DNA from: Geodermatophilus dictyosporus
GTDB lineage: Bacteria > Actinomycetota > Actinomycetes > Mycobacteriales > Geodermatophilaceae
DNA length: 64,000 nucleotides
Assembly: GCF_900115505.1 (NCBI RefSeq)
Contig: NZ_FOWQ01000002.1
Coordinates: forward strand, 1-64,000
Reading direction: 5' to 3'
Position numbers and translations under genes: made by a program. Within the stretch, counting starts at the first letter, position 1. Every line of letters begins with the position of its first letter. Of the stretch, positions 20,620-30,546 are shown piece by piece. The notes beneath the pieces were generated by a model that made no database searches, was not told the origin of the DNA, and worked only from the letters and a program-made list of their open reading frames with translations.

Positions 20620-22518
20620 TCAGCCGCCGAGGCCGCCGAGGAAGGCGTCGGTGACGCCGACGGCGGCGCTGCTGGACTGGCCGGCCTCCACCAGGACGGC
20701 GAAGGCGATGTCGCCCTGCGGGCCGCCGAGCTGGTAGCCGACGAACCAGCCGTGGGAGTCCGGCGGGGTGTTGCTGCCGAACTCGGCGGTGCCGGTCTTG
20801 CCGTACACCTCGCCGCGGGCGGCCAGCGCGGTCGCCGTCCCCGACAGCACCACCTGCCGCATCATCGGCCGCAGCTGGTCGAGGACCGCCTGGCCCGGGC
20901 CCTCCGGCGCCGGCCCGGCCGGCTCGGCGCCGACGACCTCCACCGGGACGGCAGGCGTCCCGCCGGCGATGCCGGCGGCGACCAGCGCCATCTGCGCCGG
21001 GCTCACCAGCACCTGGCCCTGGCCGATCGCGTTCGCCGCCTTGGTGGTGCCGGTGGAGTCGGTGGGCACGCTGCCGGAGAACACGTCGACCGGCAGCTGC
21101 CAGTCGGTGCCGACGCCGTAGGAGGCGGCCGCGGCGGCGAGCGCGTCGTCGGGCAGCTGCAGGCCGGCCTGGATGAAGGTCGTGTTGCACGACTGCGCGA
21201 AGGCCTCGGTGAAGGGCACCGTGCCGAGGTCGAACTGGTCCTGGTTCTCGAACTCGCGGCCCTCGACGACCGTCGTCCCGGGGCAGGCCACCGGGGTGTC
21301 GGGGGTGAGCCCGCCGGAGGAGAGCAGCGCGGTCGCGGTGATCGCCTTCATGCTCGAGCCCGGCGGGTACTGCCCGGTCAGCGCGTTGCCGGCGGCCGCG
21401 GCCTCGTTCGAGGACACCGCCAGGACCTCACCGGTCCCGGGCCGCACGACGACCAGGTGGGTGGCCAGCGGCTGGGTGGCGACGGCGGCGTCGGCGGCGT
21501 CCTGCAGCGGGCGGACCAGCGGCGTCTGCACCGGCTCGCCGGGCACCGGGTCGACGGCGGCCACCTGGCGACCGGCGTCGCCGGTGGTCTCGTCGGTGCT
21601 GACCACCGAGACGGTGAAGCCGGGAGTGCCGGTGAGCTGCTCCTGGAAGGCGCGCTGCAGGCCCGACAGGCCCAGCTGGTCGCCGGCGGCGTAGACGGCC
21701 TCGTCGTCCTCGGTGGTCTCCTCGATCACCTCGGCGGTGGCCGCGCCGACCCGGCCGAGCAGCGCCGGGGCGAACCGTGCGGAGGGGGCCAGCAGCCGGG
21801 TCTCGGTGGGGAACACCGCGCCGGGCAGGTCGAACACCTGGGCGCGGATCGCCTCGAAGTCGGGCCGGCGCAGGGTGATCACCGGCACGAACTGGCCCGC
21901 CGGGGCGACCTCGACGTCGGCGGTGATCTGCTCGGCCGGGATCCCGGTGGCCGCCGACAGCGCCGCGGCCAGGGCCGGCAGGTCGGTCACCTGGTCCTTG
22001 GCCACGCCCACGTTGACCACCTCGGTGGGGGTGAACAGCGGCTGGCCCGCGGCGTCGGTGAGGGCGGCGCGCTCGGGCAGCGTGCGGGTCAGCTGCAGGC
22101 GCTGCCCCTCGGCCAGCTCGGGGTGCACGACGGTGGGCGCGGCCACGACCTGCCAGCCCTCGTCGGCCTCGCGGAGCTCGAGGGTCGCCTCGTAGGTCCA
22201 GTCGGGGGCGGCGGCGAGGTCCCAGGTGGCCGTCCACCCGGCGGTGGCGGTGCCGTCGTCGACGGTGACCTCGCCGAGCTCGGCGGCGAGCGTGGCCCCG
22301 GGCAGGTCGGTGGCCGTCTGCTCGAGCAGGGCGCCGGCCGCGGCGGGGTCGGTGGTGGCCGCGGCGGCGGCGCCGGCACCGCCGCCCGACCAGTCGTCGA
22401 GGAAGGCCTGCGCGGCGGCGCGGACGTCGTCCTCCGAGCCACCCGAGCAGGCCGCCAGCGCCGGGGCGGCGAGCAGCGTCAGGACCGAACCGAGGACCGC
22501 CGTGCGTCGTGCTCCCAC
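20620..22518 (-). CDS. Penicillin-binding lipoprotein (class B transpeptidase, PBP-lipo type)
   Basis: 632-aa exported transpeptidase that cross-links peptidoglycan. The signal peptide ends in lipobox LAAC (Cys24). An NTF2-like MecA-N domain (about 30-135), a PBP dimerisation domain and the transpeptidase domain follow. The active-site motifs are SSMK (Ser388, Lys391), SCN and KTG (YGKTGTAEF). The order dxr-rip1-ispG-GNAT-PBP matches M. tuberculosis Rv2870c-Rv2864c, where Rv2864c is PBP-lipo. GTG at 22516-22518 is preferred because GGGTGG sits at suitable distance; GTG at 22522-22524 is an alternative two codons earlier. Confidence 0.93.
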   Translation of the reverse strand: MGARRTAVLGSVLTLLAAPALAACSGGSEDDVRAAAQAFLDDWSGGGAGAAAAATTDPAAAGALLEQTATDLPGATLAAELGEVTVDDGTATAGWTATWDLAAAPDWTYEATLELREADEGWQVVAAPTVVHPELAEGQRLQLTRTLPERAALTDAAGQPLFTPTEVVNVGVAKDQVTDLPALAAALSAATGIPAEQITADVEVAPAGQFVPVITLRRPDFEAIRAQVFDLPGAVFPTETRLLAPSARFAPALLGRVGAATAEVIEETTEDDEAVYAAGDQLGLSGLQRAFQEQLTGTPGFTVSVVSTDETTGDAGRQVAAVDPVPGEPVQTPLVRPLQDAADAAVATQPLATHLVVVRPGTGEVLAVSSNEAAAAGNALTGQYPPGSSMKAITATALLSSGGLTPDTPVACPGTTVVEGREFENQDQFDLGTVPFTEAFAQSCNTTFIQAGLQLPDDALAAAAASYGVGTDWQLPVDVFSGSVPTDSTGTTKAANAIGQGQVLVSPAQMALVAAGIAGGTPAVPVEVVGAEPAGPAPEGPGQAVLDQLRPMMRQVVLSGTATALAARGEVYGKTGTAEFGSNTPPDSHGWFVGYQLGGPQGDIAFAVLVEAGQSSSAAVGVTDAFLGGLGG

Positions 22519-22564
22519 GGCCACCCACCCTGTCAGACGGTGGTGCCCGATCCGGGGAGGCGCC

Positions 22565-23416
22565 TCAGAAGAGGACGCTGGCGTAGCAGCCGACCTCGGT
22601 GAAGCCGACCCGCCGGTACACCGCCCGGGCGGGGGCGTTGTAGTCGTTGACGTACAGGCTGACCACCGGCGCGATCGCCGTCCGGGCGTACTCGACGACG
22701 GCGGCCATGCCGGCGGCGCCGAGGCCCCGGCCGCGCAGCGCCGGGGCGACCCACACGCCCTGCACCTGGCAGGCCGCGCGCGACACCGCGCCGATCTCGG
22801 CCTTGAACAGCACCTGGCCGTCCTCGATCCAGGCCAGCGACTGGCCCGCGCGCACGAGGTCCTCGACGCGGGCCCGGTAGCCGGCACCGCCGTCGATCCG
22901 CAGCGGGCTGACGCCGACCTCCTCGGTGAACATGGCGACCGCGGCGGGCAGCAGGACGTCGACCTCGGCGGGCCGCACCGGGCGCACCCGCGGCTCGGGC
23001 GCCACCGCCGGCGGGCCCTCGACGGCCATGAGCGGCTGCCGGGGCCGGTGGTCGCGCGCCGGGCCCCACGAGGGCTCGAGCAGCTCCCACAGCGGCTCGA
23101 CCGCGGCGGCGGGCCCGACGATGGTCGAGCAGCGCCGGCCACCCCGGCGGGCGCGCTCGGCGAAGGCGGCGGCCGCGGCCCGCTCGGCGCCGGGGACGGC
23201 GAACGGGATGAGGTTGGCGCCGGCCAGGCAGACCGCGTCGAGGGAGCGGCCGCCGCCGATCCCCCACAGCGGGGCGCCCAGCGCCGCCGGCGCGGTCCCG
23301 GCGACCTCCACCCGCCCGGCGATCACGCAGGCGCCGACCGGGTCGAGCGCCAGGAGCCGGCGGACGGCCGGCTCGTCGGTCTCGTCGAGGACGCGGGCGG
23401 TCGGCGAGCGGAGCAC
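22565..23416 (-). CDS. GNAT acetyltransferase with N-terminal DUF4081-type domain
   Basis: 283-aa two-domain protein. The N-terminal half resembles DUF4081 (GGRSLDAVCLAGANLIPF), and the C-terminal half is GNAT with the acetyl-CoA loop VWVAPALRGRGLG and the ending PARAVYRRVGFTEVG. It corresponds by position to M. tuberculosis Rv2867c between ispG and the PBP-lipo gene. Substrate unknown. Start GTG at 23414-23416, 13 nt after the ispG stop; no strong ribosome site. Confidence 0.88.
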   Translation of the reverse strand: MLRSPTARVLDETDEPAVRRLLALDPVGACVIAGRVEVAGTAPAALGAPLWGIGGGRSLDAVCLAGANLIPFAVPGAERAAAAAFAERARRGGRRCSTIVGPAAAVEPLWELLEPSWGPARDHRPRQPLMAVEGPPAVAPEPRVRPVRPAEVDVLLPAAVAMFTEEVGVSPLRIDGGAGYRARVEDLVRAGQSLAWIEDGQVLFKAEIGAVSRAACQVQGVWVAPALRGRGLGAAGMAAVVEYARTAIAPVVSLYVNDYNAPARAVYRRVGFTEVGCYASVLF

Positions 23417-23429
23417 GGGGACGGGCGGG

Positions 23430-24608
23430 TCAGCTGACGGTGACGACGGGCGGGCCGGACGCGACGCCGCCGTTGAGCTGCTCGCCGGCGAGAGGCATCC
23501 CCTCCGCGATCTTCAGAGCCTCCTCGATGAGGGTCTCCACGATCTGCGACTCGGGGACGGTCTTGACCACCTCGCCCTTGACGAAGATCTGGCCCTTGCC
23601 GTTGCCCGAGGCCACACCGAGGTCGGCCTCGCGGGCCTCGCCGGGACCGTTGACGACGCAGCCCATGACCGCCACGCGCAGCGGGACCTCCATGCCCTCC
23701 AGGCCGGCGGTGACCTCGTCGGCCAGCTTGTAGACGTCGACCTGCGCACGCCCGCACGACGGGCAGCTGACGATCTCCAGGCCGCGCTGGCGCAGGTTGA
23801 GCGACTCGAGGATCTGGTTGCCGACCTTGACCTCCTCGGCCGGCGGGGCCGAGAGCGAGACGCGGATCGTGTCGCCGATGCCCTGGGACAGCAGCGCGCC
23901 GAAGGCGACGGCGGACTTGATGGTGCCCTGGAACGCGGGGCCGGCCTCGGTGACGCCGAGGTGCAGCGGGTAGTCGCACTGGGCGGCCAGCAGCTCGTAG
24001 GCGCGCACCATGACGACCGGGTCGTTGTGCTTCACCGAGATCTTGATGTCGCGGAAGTCGTGCTCCTCGAACAGCGAGCACTCCCACAGCGCCGACTCCA
24101 CCAGCGCCTCGGGCGTGGCCTTGCCGTACTTGGCGAGCAGCCGCTTGTCCAGCGACCCGGCGTTGACGCCGATGCGGATCGGGATGCCGGCGCCCTTGGC
24201 CGCCCGGGCGATCTCGCCGACCTTGTCGTCGAACTTCTTGATGTTGCCGGGGTTGACCCGGACCGCGGCGCAGCCGGCGTCGATCGCGGCGAAGACGTAG
24301 CGCGGCTGGAAGTGGATGTCGGCGATCACCGGGATCTGCGACTTCCGCGCGATGACCGGCAGCGCCTCGGCGTCGTCGGTGTCGGGGACGGCGACCCGCA
24401 CGATCTGACAGCCCGACGCGGTCAGCTCGGCGATCTGCTGCAGCGTCGCGTTGACGTCGGCGGTCTTGGTCGTCGTCATCGACTGCACGCTGACCGGGAA
24501 GTCGCTGCCGACGCCGACGTCGCCGACCATGAGCTGGCGGGTCTTGCGGCGCGGGGCGAGGACGGGTGGGGGCAGCGCGGGCATGCCGAGACCGACGGAG
24601 GTGGCCAT
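23430..24608 (-). CDS. ispG: 4-hydroxy-3-methylbut-2-enyl diphosphate synthase (flavodoxin/ferredoxin)
   Basis: 392-aa [4Fe-4S] enzyme of the MEP isoprenoid pathway that reduces methylerythritol cyclodiphosphate to HMBPP. The TIM-barrel part begins at [15 protein letters not shown]. The cluster-binding cysteines are in SCPSCGR and [11 protein letters not shown]. Normal single-domain length. ATG at 24606-24608. It lies 41 nt after rip1 and, with dxr two genes upstream, makes a partial MEP operon. Confidence 0.97.
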   Translation of the reverse strand: MATSVGLGMPALPPPVLAPRRKTRQLMVGDVGVGSDFPVSVQSMTTTKTADVNATLQQIAELTASGCQIVRVAVPDTDDAEALPVIARKSQIPVIADIHFQPRYVFAAIDAGCAAVRVNPGNIKKFDDKVGEIARAAKGAGIPIRIGVNAGSLDKRLLAKYGKATPEALVESALWECSLFEEHDFRDIKISVKHNDPVVMVRAYELLAAQCDYPLHLGVTEAGPAFQGTIKSAVAFGALLSQGIGDTIRVSLSAPPAEEVKVGNQILESLNLRQRGLEIVSCPSCGRAQVDVYKLADEVTAGLEGMEVPLRVAVMGCVVNGPGEAREADLGVASGNGKGQIFVKGEVVKTVPESQIVETLIEEALKIAEGMPLAGEQLNGGVASGPPVVTVS

Positions 24609-24649
24609 GCGCCCGAGTATCCCCGTTCCGGCGGGGTCGGCGCCGTCGG

Positions 24650-26038
24650 CTACTGCAGTGTGATCGGGTTGACCACGTCGGCGACCAGCAGCAACCCCGA
24701 CAGCGCGATGAACAGGCCCGCCACGACGTAGGCGACCGGCATGAGCCGGGCGATGTCGAACGGGCCGGGGTCGGGGCGGCCGCGCCAGCGGGCGACCACC
24801 GAGCGGGCCTTCTCGTACAGCGCGCCGGCCACGTGCCCACCGTCGAGGGGGTAGATCGGCAGCAGGTTGAACAGGAACAGCACCAGGTTGACGCTGGCCA
24901 GCAGGCTGAGGAAGAAGCTCAGCTTCTCCGCGCCGCTGAACTCCTGGATGGCGAAGACCTCGCCGGAGATGCGGCCCACGCCGACGACGCCGATCGGGCC
25001 GTTGGCGTCGCGCTCCTCGCCGAGGAAGGCCGCGCGGAACAGCTGCGGGATGCGCTCGGGGATCTCGACCAGCCGCTGCACCGACTGCGAGACGACCATC
25101 CCGAAGTAGCCGGGCAGGGCCGACGGGGACTGGCGGGCGAAGCCGAACACCGGGCCGACGCCGAGGTAGCCGGCGGTCATCGTGCCCTCGCCGTCGTCGG
25201 TGGGGACGACGTTCTCGATCGGCGTGACGGTGAGCTCGCGGCGCTGCCCGTCGCGCTCGACGGTGAGCTCGAGCGGCTCGTCGGCCGACCCGCGGATGGC
25301 CTGCTGCACCGTGGTCCAGCTGTCGTAGGCCGTGGGGTCGAGCGACTGCCCGTCGACGGCCACGATGGTGTCGCCGGGGCGCAGTCCGGCCTCGGCGGCG
25401 GGGCTGGCCACGGGGGCCGCGCAGCCGGGGGTGCCCTGCTCGCAGACCTGGCCGGCGTCGGCGCCGGTGGCGACGATCGGGATGGAGCAGACGTCGCGGT
25501 CCTGCTCCTCGGCGAGCTGGATGCTCTCCGCGCCGGCCGGGACCACGCAGGCGGGCACGGCGTCGACCTGGGTGGTGATGACGTTGGTGCCGATGGCGGT
25601 CAGCGTGACGGCGAAGAAGACGAGCGCCAGCACCAGGTTGTGGAACGGCCCGGCGAACATCACGACCACCCGCTGCCACCAGGGCTTCTTGTAGAAGACC
25701 CGGTCGCCGTCGCTGGGCAGCACGTCGTCGAGGGCCTGGCCGCGGACCTCGGCGATGAAGGTGCGCATGCGGGTGGCCCGCTTGCTCTCGTTCTCCTCGG
25801 CCGGCGGGATCATGCCGACGATGCGGATGTAGCCGCCCAGCGGGATGGCCTTGACGCCGTACTCGGTCTCGCCCCGCGTCCGGGAGAACAGCGTGGGACC
25901 GAAGCCGACCATGAACTGCGGCACCCGCATGCCGAACTTCCGGGCCCAGAAGAAGTGACCGAACTCGTGGAAGCCGATCGAGAACAGCAGCCCGACGAAG
26001 AAGGCGGCGATCCCGAGGACGGTCAGGAGCGTGCTCAG
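24650..26038 (-). CDS. rip1: Site-2 protease / RIP metalloprotease (Rip1/RseP), probable CTG start
   Basis: 462-aa membrane zinc protease that cleaves anti-sigma factors and other membrane substrates. Starting at the CTG at 26036-26038 gives a first membrane segment with HEFGH (His24, Glu25, His28), the zinc site. A PDZ domain (about 190-270) and a C-terminal motif [12 protein letters not shown] follow. The first ATG (25928-25930) lies downstream of HEFGH and would delete the active site. No ATG, GTG or TTG exists in between. GGAGG lies 6 nt before the CTG, and the CTG overlaps the dxr stop as CTGA, the same 4-nt geometry used throughout this window. A sequencing error is the alternative. Confidence 0.9.
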   Translation of the reverse strand: MSTLLTVLGIAAFFVGLLFSIGFHEFGHFFWARKFGMRVPQFMVGFGPTLFSRTRGETEYGVKAIPLGGYIRIVGMIPPAEENESKRATRMRTFIAEVRGQALDDVLPSDGDRVFYKKPWWQRVVVMFAGPFHNLVLALVFFAVTLTAIGTNVITTQVDAVPACVVPAGAESIQLAEEQDRDVCSIPIVATGADAGQVCEQGTPGCAAPVASPAAEAGLRPGDTIVAVDGQSLDPTAYDSWTTVQQAIRGSADEPLELTVERDGQRRELTVTPIENVVPTDDGEGTMTAGYLGVGPVFGFARQSPSALPGYFGMVVSQSVQRLVEIPERIPQLFRAAFLGEERDANGPIGVVGVGRISGEVFAIQEFSGAEKLSFFLSLLASVNLVLFLFNLLPIYPLDGGHVAGALYEKARSVVARWRGRPDPGPFDIARLMPVAYVVAGLFIALSGLLLVADVVNPITLQ

Positions 26039-27237
26039 CTCGGTCCTCCGGCCAGGGCGGCGCGGGCGTGCTGCCGGGCCCAGCGCTCAGCGGCCAGCAC
26101 GTCGTCCACGCAGGTGGGTGCGCCGAGGTCCGGCGCGTCGTCGAGGGTACGCGCGACCAGTCCGACGACGTCCGGGAAACGCAGCCGGCCGGCGAGGAAG
26201 GCCGCGACCGCCTCCTCGTTGGCCGCGTTGTACAGCGCCGGGACGACGCCGCCGGCCTCCCCCGCCGCGCGGGCCAGCCGGACGGCGGGGAACGCGTCGG
26301 CGTCCAGCGGCGCGAACTCCCAGGTGCTCGCCGTCGACCAGTCCAGCGCCGGCTGCACGTGCGGCAGCCGGTCGGGCCAGGCCAGGGCGAGGGCGATCGG
26401 CAGCCGCATGTCCGGCGGGCTCGCCTGGGCGATGGTCGCGCCGTCGGTGAAGGTGACCATCGAGTGCACGATCGACTGCGGGTGCACGACGACGTCGATG
26501 TCGGCGTAGGGGACGCCGAAGAGCAGGTGCGCCTCGATGAGCTCCAGGCCCTTGTTGACCAGGGTCGCGGAGTTGATCGTCACCACCGGACCCATGTCCC
26601 AGGTGGGGTGGGCGAGCGCCTGCGCAGGGGTGACGTCGGCGAGCTCGGCGGCGGCGCGCCCGCGGAACGGGCCGCCGCTGGCGGTGAGCACCAGCCGGGC
26701 CACCTCGCCGCGCGCGCCGCCGCGCAGGCACTGGGCCAGCGCGGAGTGCTCGGAGTCGACCGGCACCAGCTGACCGGGCCCGGCCGCGGCGAGGACGAGG
26801 TCCCCGCCGGCCACCAGCGACTCCTTGTTGGCCAGGGCCACGGTGTTGCCCGCCCGCAGCGCCGACAGCGTGGGCCCGAGCCCGATGGAGCCGGTGATGC
26901 CGTTGAGGACGACGTCGGTCCGGCGGGCGGCGAGCTCCTCGGCCGCCCGGGGGCCGGCGAGGATCTCCGGCAGCGCGTACTCGCCCCGGGCCCACCCGCG
27001 CCGGGACGCGGCGGCGTAGAAGGCCAGCTGCAGGTCCTGGGCCGCCGTCGCCCGGGCCACCGCCACCGTGCGGACGCCGAGGGTGAGGGCCTGGTCGGCC
27101 AGCCGGGCGACGTCGCCACCGCCCGCGGCCAGCGCGGTGACCCGCAGCCGGTCGGGGTTCTGTCCCGCGACCGCGACCGCCTGCCGGCCGATGGAGCCGG
27201 TGGAGCCCAGCAGGGTCACCTCGCGCGGCTCGCTCAT
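26035..27237 (-). CDS. dxr: 1-deoxy-D-xylulose-5-phosphate reductoisomerase
   Basis: 400-aa enzyme of the MEP pathway making methylerythritol phosphate with NADPH. The cofactor loop [11 protein letters not shown] is at the N-terminus, NKESLV and the metal ligands in PVDSEHSA follow, with the flexible loop near HPTWDMG and the [11 protein letters not shown] signature towards the C-terminus. ATG at 27235-27237 with GGGAGGAT. It is the first gene of the dxr-rip1-ispG-GNAT cluster. Its stop codon overlaps the CTG start of rip1. Confidence 0.97.
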   Translation of the reverse strand: MSEPREVTLLGSTGSIGRQAVAVAGQNPDRLRVTALAAGGGDVARLADQALTLGVRTVAVARATAAQDLQLAFYAAASRRGWARGEYALPEILAGPRAAEELAARRTDVVLNGITGSIGLGPTLSALRAGNTVALANKESLVAGGDLVLAAAGPGQLVPVDSEHSALAQCLRGGARGEVARLVLTASGGPFRGRAAAELADVTPAQALAHPTWDMGPVVTINSATLVNKGLELIEAHLLFGVPYADIDVVVHPQSIVHSMVTFTDGATIAQASPPDMRLPIALALAWPDRLPHVQPALDWSTASTWEFAPLDADAFPAVRLARAAGEAGGVVPALYNAANEEAVAAFLAGRLRFPDVVGLVARTLDDAPDLGAPTCVDDVLAAERWARQHARAALAGGPS

Positions 27238-27389
27238 GCCGCGATCCTCCCAACCGGCCGGCCCCGGACCCCACCCGCCCCGCGCGTCACTCCTGACCCA
27301 GGTGATCATCGAGCTTCAGTGGAACGGAACCGTGCCGATGTGGATCTCGACGGCTCGGGTCTCCGGGCCACGGACGCCCTGGAGGGCCC

Positions 27390-28364
27390 ATGTCACGCGT
27401 GTCCCCGCTCCGCCTGTCCACCACCGCCGGTCTCGCCCTGGGCGTCGCTGCCACGGGTCTGGTGCTCGCACCGAACGCGCTCGCCGGGGACACCCTCCCG
27501 ACGCCCACGGTCGCCGACCCGGTCGTCGAGATCGGCGAGGGGATCGTCCTCTCCGGCACCGGGTGCTTCGCCCCCGAGGGGGCCACGCACCCGGCGGACG
27601 TCTACTACGCCGGCGAGACCAGCTGGCTCGAGGGGTCGGCCCAGGCGCGGCCCGACGGCACCTGGACCCTCCTGGTCAGCATGTACGTCGAGATGGACCC
27701 GGGTACCTACGTGATCCCGGTCAACTGCGACTACTACACCGCGGGCGGGGAGTACCCGCCGGTCACCGTCACGGTCGTCCCGGCCGGCTGGGTCCCGCCG
27801 GCGGCCGCGCCCACCCCCGGCACGGGAGCGGTCACCAGCACACCGACCGCCACACCGACCGGCTCCCCGACCGGCTCCGCCGGCGTGACCACCCCCGCCA
27901 CCGGGACCGTCCGGGGCGCCGCGCACAACACCCCCGGGGTCAGCAGCCCCGACACCGGCGCCTCCACCGGCGACCGCTCGGCGCCCGGCGCGCGGGTGGT
28001 CAAGGTGCTGCGCGGGTTCCAGCCGTTCGAGGAGGTGACCGTCACCCTGCACTCGGACCCCTGGACCGCCGGGGTCTTCCGCGCCGACGCCCAGGGCGTC
28101 GTGACCGTCTCCTTCACCGTCCCGGCGGGGACCCCGCACGCGGACCACACCCTGGTCTACGAGGGCGACGGGGGCACCTACTTCCAGGAGACCCTCACCG
28201 TCGGCGCGCCGACGGCCGGCACCGACCCGGCGAGCCTGGCCTACACCGGCGCCGGCGTCGCCCTCCCGCTCGGCCTCGGCGCCGGCACCCTGGCCCTGGG
28301 CGGCGGCCTGGTCCTCCTCGCCCGCAGGCGCTCGGCCGGGGCGGCGGAGGCCCCGCAGGCCTGA
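27390..28364 (+). CDS. Secreted, sortase-anchored surface protein with LAYTG signal
   Basis: 324-aa exported protein. It has a signal peptide (about 1-32, cleavage after ALA), an Ig-like N-terminal part (about 35-135) with a Cys pair (GTGCFAP, PVNCDYY), a Thr/Pro-rich linker (about 136-200), a second beta-rich domain (about 205-280), and a C-terminal sorting signal: LAYTG, a hydrophobic segment of about 25 residues and a tail starting RRR. LAxTG is the class E sortase motif common in high-GC actinobacteria. The binding target is not known. ATG follows GGAGGGCCC. No sortase gene is in the window. An LCP-family gene follows 2 nt later. Confidence 0.85.
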   Translation: MSRVSPLRLSTTAGLALGVAATGLVLAPNALAGDTLPTPTVADPVVEIGEGIVLSGTGCFAPEGATHPADVYYAGETSWLEGSAQARPDGTWTLLVSMYVEMDPGTYVIPVNCDYYTAGGEYPPVTVTVVPAGWVPPAAAPTPGTGAVTSTPTATPTGSPTGSAGVTTPATGTVRGAAHNTPGVSSPDTGASTGDRSAPGARVVKVLRGFQPFEEVTVTLHSDPWTAGVFRADAQGVVTVSFTVPAGTPHADHTLVYEGDGGTYFQETLTVGAPTAGTDPASLAYTGAGVALPLGLGAGTLALGGGLVLLARRRSAGAAEAPQA

Positions 28365-28366
28365 CG

Positions 28367-29344
28367 GTGAGCGCACCGCACGGCACCGACGCCGGCCAGG
28401 GATCCCCTGGCCGGCGTCGGTCGTCACCCGGCAGAGCCAGGTGGCCGTGGGTCGTCCTGGTGGCGCTGCTCGCGCTGCCGGCCGCCGCCCTGACGGACGC
28501 CGCGGTGCTGGCCGCCCGCCTCGACGGGGTCGCCGTCGACCTCGCCGCCGACGACTCCGACGGCCGCACGTGGGTGCTCGTGGGCCTGGACTCCCGTGCC
28601 GCGCTCCCCGCCGGTGCCGACCCGCGGCACTTCGGCACCCCGGAGGCCGTGCCGGGCGACCGGGCCGACGTCGTCGTGGTCGTCCACCAGACCGACGCCG
28701 GGACGTCCGTGCTGTCGGTCCCCCGCGACCTGCTGGTCCCGACCGGGAACCGGGTGGGCCGGCTGGGCCTCACCTGGCTGGACGGTCCCCAGGACACCGT
28801 CCGCGCCCTGTGCGGCCTGGGCATCCCCACCGACCACCTCGTCACCGTCGACCTGGCCGGCTTCGCCGCGGTCGTCGACGCCTCCGGCGGTCTGCAGGTC
28901 GACGTCCCCCAGCCGGTGCGCGACCAGCCGGCCGGCCTGCTGCTGCCCCGCGCCGGCCCCCAACGCGTGGACGGCGCGACCGCGCTGGCCCTGGTCCGGT
29001 CCCGCCACCCCGAGCACCTCGTCGACGGCACGTGGGTGCCCGCGGTCGTCGACCCCGACGGCCGGGCCGACGCGGCGGGTGCCGTCCTGTCGGCGCTGTC
29101 GGACCAGGTGCGGGGCTCGGTCCCGCGCCCGTGGCGGCTGCACGCGGTCGCGTGGGCGGCCTCCGGCGCCGTCTCGGTCGACCCCGGCACCTCGGTGACC
29201 GACCTGCTGGACCTGGGCCGGGCCGACCTCGGGCCGGTCACCGTCCTCCCGGCCGGCGAGCCGCGGGGTCCGGCCGCGACCCGGCGGCCCACGGCGGACA
29301 CCGCCGCCGCCGTCGCCGCGGCCGGGCTCTCCTGCCGGCGCTGA
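28367..29344 (+). CDS. LytR-CpsA-Psr (LCP) family protein
   Basis: 325-aa membrane-anchored extracytoplasmic protein. An N-terminal hydrophobic segment (about 24-44) precedes an LCP domain containing LVGLDSR, a DVVVVVHQ strand with preceding Arg-Ala-Asp, SVPRDLLVPTG, and VDGATALALVRSRH. LCP enzymes attach polyprenyl-linked glycopolymers to peptidoglycan. Start GTG at 28367-28369, 2 nt after the stop of the LAYTG protein, so the two are likely co-transcribed and could cooperate in cell-surface assembly. The ribosome site is weak (GCAGG). Confidence 0.85.
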   Translation: MSAPHGTDAGQGSPGRRRSSPGRARWPWVVLVALLALPAAALTDAAVLAARLDGVAVDLAADDSDGRTWVLVGLDSRAALPAGADPRHFGTPEAVPGDRADVVVVVHQTDAGTSVLSVPRDLLVPTGNRVGRLGLTWLDGPQDTVRALCGLGIPTDHLVTVDLAGFAAVVDASGGLQVDVPQPVRDQPAGLLLPRAGPQRVDGATALALVRSRHPEHLVDGTWVPAVVDPDGRADAAGAVLSALSDQVRGSVPRPWRLHAVAWAASGAVSVDPGTSVTDLLDLGRADLGPVTVLPAGEPRGPAATRRPTADTAAAVAAAGLSCRR

Positions 29345-29399
29345 CGACCCGCCGCCACCTCGTCCGGTGGGCGGCGGCCGCGGCTGGCAGGATGGGAGC

Positions 29400-29720
29400 G
29401 TGAGCGATCAGCACGGCCCCGGGGTCCGCCAGCACGACCCGCTGACCACGCGCGTCAACCAGCCCAACCGCGAGGAGGGCGTGGTCCGCGCGGGCGAGCA
29501 CCCCGTCGAGCACGAGCGTCCCGAGGACTGGGGCTGGCACGGCCACGCCGGCAGGTGGGGGCAGGTCGCCGGCTGGCTCGGGGTGCTGTCGCTGCTCGCC
29601 TACCTGTGGGGCAACCACGAGGGCCGGATGGAGGACCTCTGGCTCGTCGGCATCGCCGGCCTGATGGTCGTGATGCTGCTGTGGGACCTGCGCCGCAAGC
29701 GGACCGCCTGGCGCCCCTGA
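29400..29720 (+). CDS. DUF2631-like small membrane protein
   Basis: 106 aa with a soluble charged N-terminal half (PEDWGWHGH) and two hydrophobic segments near the C-terminus, ending in basic residues (LRRKR). This matches the actinobacterial DUF2631 pattern as I recall it. Function unknown. GTG at 29400-29402 preceded by GGGAG. Separate from the LCP gene by 55 nt and followed by a terminator. Confidence 0.7.
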   Translation: MSDQHGPGVRQHDPLTTRVNQPNREEGVVRAGEHPVEHERPEDWGWHGHAGRWGQVAGWLGVLSLLAYLWGNHEGRMEDLWLVGIAGLMVVMLLWDLRRKRTAWRP

Positions 29721-29741
29721 CGCTCCCCCGCCCCGACACGA

Positions 29742-29775
29742 CGACCCGGCTCCCGCACCGCGCGGGGCCGGGTCG
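29742..29775 (+). terminator. Terminator after the LAYTG-LCP-DUF2631 gene group
   Basis: A 12-bp stem (29742-29753 with 29764-29775, one T-G pair) around a 10-nt loop, 21 nt after the DUF2631 stop. It also separates this group from the convergent VIT gene. Confidence 0.65.
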
Positions 29776-29811
29776 TGGCGTGTGGGGAGGGCGTCCGCGG
29801 GTGCCGGCGCC

Positions 29812-30546
29812 TCAGGTCGCCGTGACGCCGATCGCCGTGCCGACGAGGTAGGTGGCGCCCGCCGCGATCGCGCCGAAGAGCAGCTGGCGCAGCCCCGCGT
29901 ACCACCACGGCCGCGGCGTGAACCGCGACGACAGCGCGCCCGCGGCCACCAGGCCCAGGCCGCCGCACAGCAGCGCCACCCACAGCAGCGAGAGCCCGAA
30001 CAGGTAGGGCAGCAGCGGCAGCGCCGCGCCCAGCGCGAAGGTCAGGAACGACGAGAGCGCCGCCGTCCGCGGCGAGGGCTTGTCCTCCGGGGACAGGCCG
30101 AGCTCCGCGACGACGTGCAGCCGCAGCGCGACCTCCGGGTCACGGGAGAGCTGCCTGGCGACCTCGCGCGCCAGCCGGTCCTCGACGCCGCGGACGCGCA
30201 GCATCCCCACCAGCTCGGCGAGCTCCTCCTCGGGGTGGCGGGCGAGCTCGCGCCGCTCCTTGGCCACCTCGAGGTCGAGCTGCTCGTTCTGCGTCTTCAC
30301 CGAGGTGTACTCGCCCAGCGCCATCGACACGGCGCCCGCGACCAGCCCGGCGACGCCGGTGAGCACGATCGCGCGAGGCGCCGCTCCCCCGCCGCCGACG
30401 CCGGCCACCAGCGCGGTGTTGGTGACCAGCCCGTCCATCGCCCCGAAGACGGCGGCCCGCAGCCACCCGCCCGAGACGTCGGCGTGGTGGTGCTCGTGCT
30501 CCGCGACCGGCCCGTCGTGCGCCTGCTCGTCGGTGCCCGACGTCAC
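29812..30546 (-). CDS. VIT1/CCC1-family divalent metal transporter
   Basis: 244-aa membrane protein with the family start [22 protein letters not shown], followed by a helix with Glu ([12 protein letters not shown]) and the acidic cytosolic Mn/Fe-binding domain, then three more hydrophobic segments. Members move iron or manganese out of the cytosol. The soluble N-terminal stretch is His-rich (EHEHHHADV). The GTG (30544-30546) overlaps the rlmN stop as GTGA, so it is translated with rlmN. Confidence 0.9.
   Translation of the reverse strand: MTSGTDEQAHDGPVAEHEHHHADVSGGWLRAAVFGAMDGLVTNTALVAGVGGGGAAPRAIVLTGVAGLVAGAVSMALGEYTSVKTQNEQLDLEVAKERRELARHPEEELAELVGMLRVRGVEDRLAREVARQLSRDPEVALRLHVVAELGLSPEDKPSPRTAALSSFLTFALGAALPLLPYLFGLSLLWVALLCGGLGLVAAGALSSRFTPRPWWYAGLRQLLFGAIAAGATYLVGTAIGVTAT

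Noticed and set aside
25928-25930. ATG as start of the Rip1 protease
   Set aside because: It would remove the HEFGH catalytic motif and first membrane segment, which are encoded in frame just upstream.
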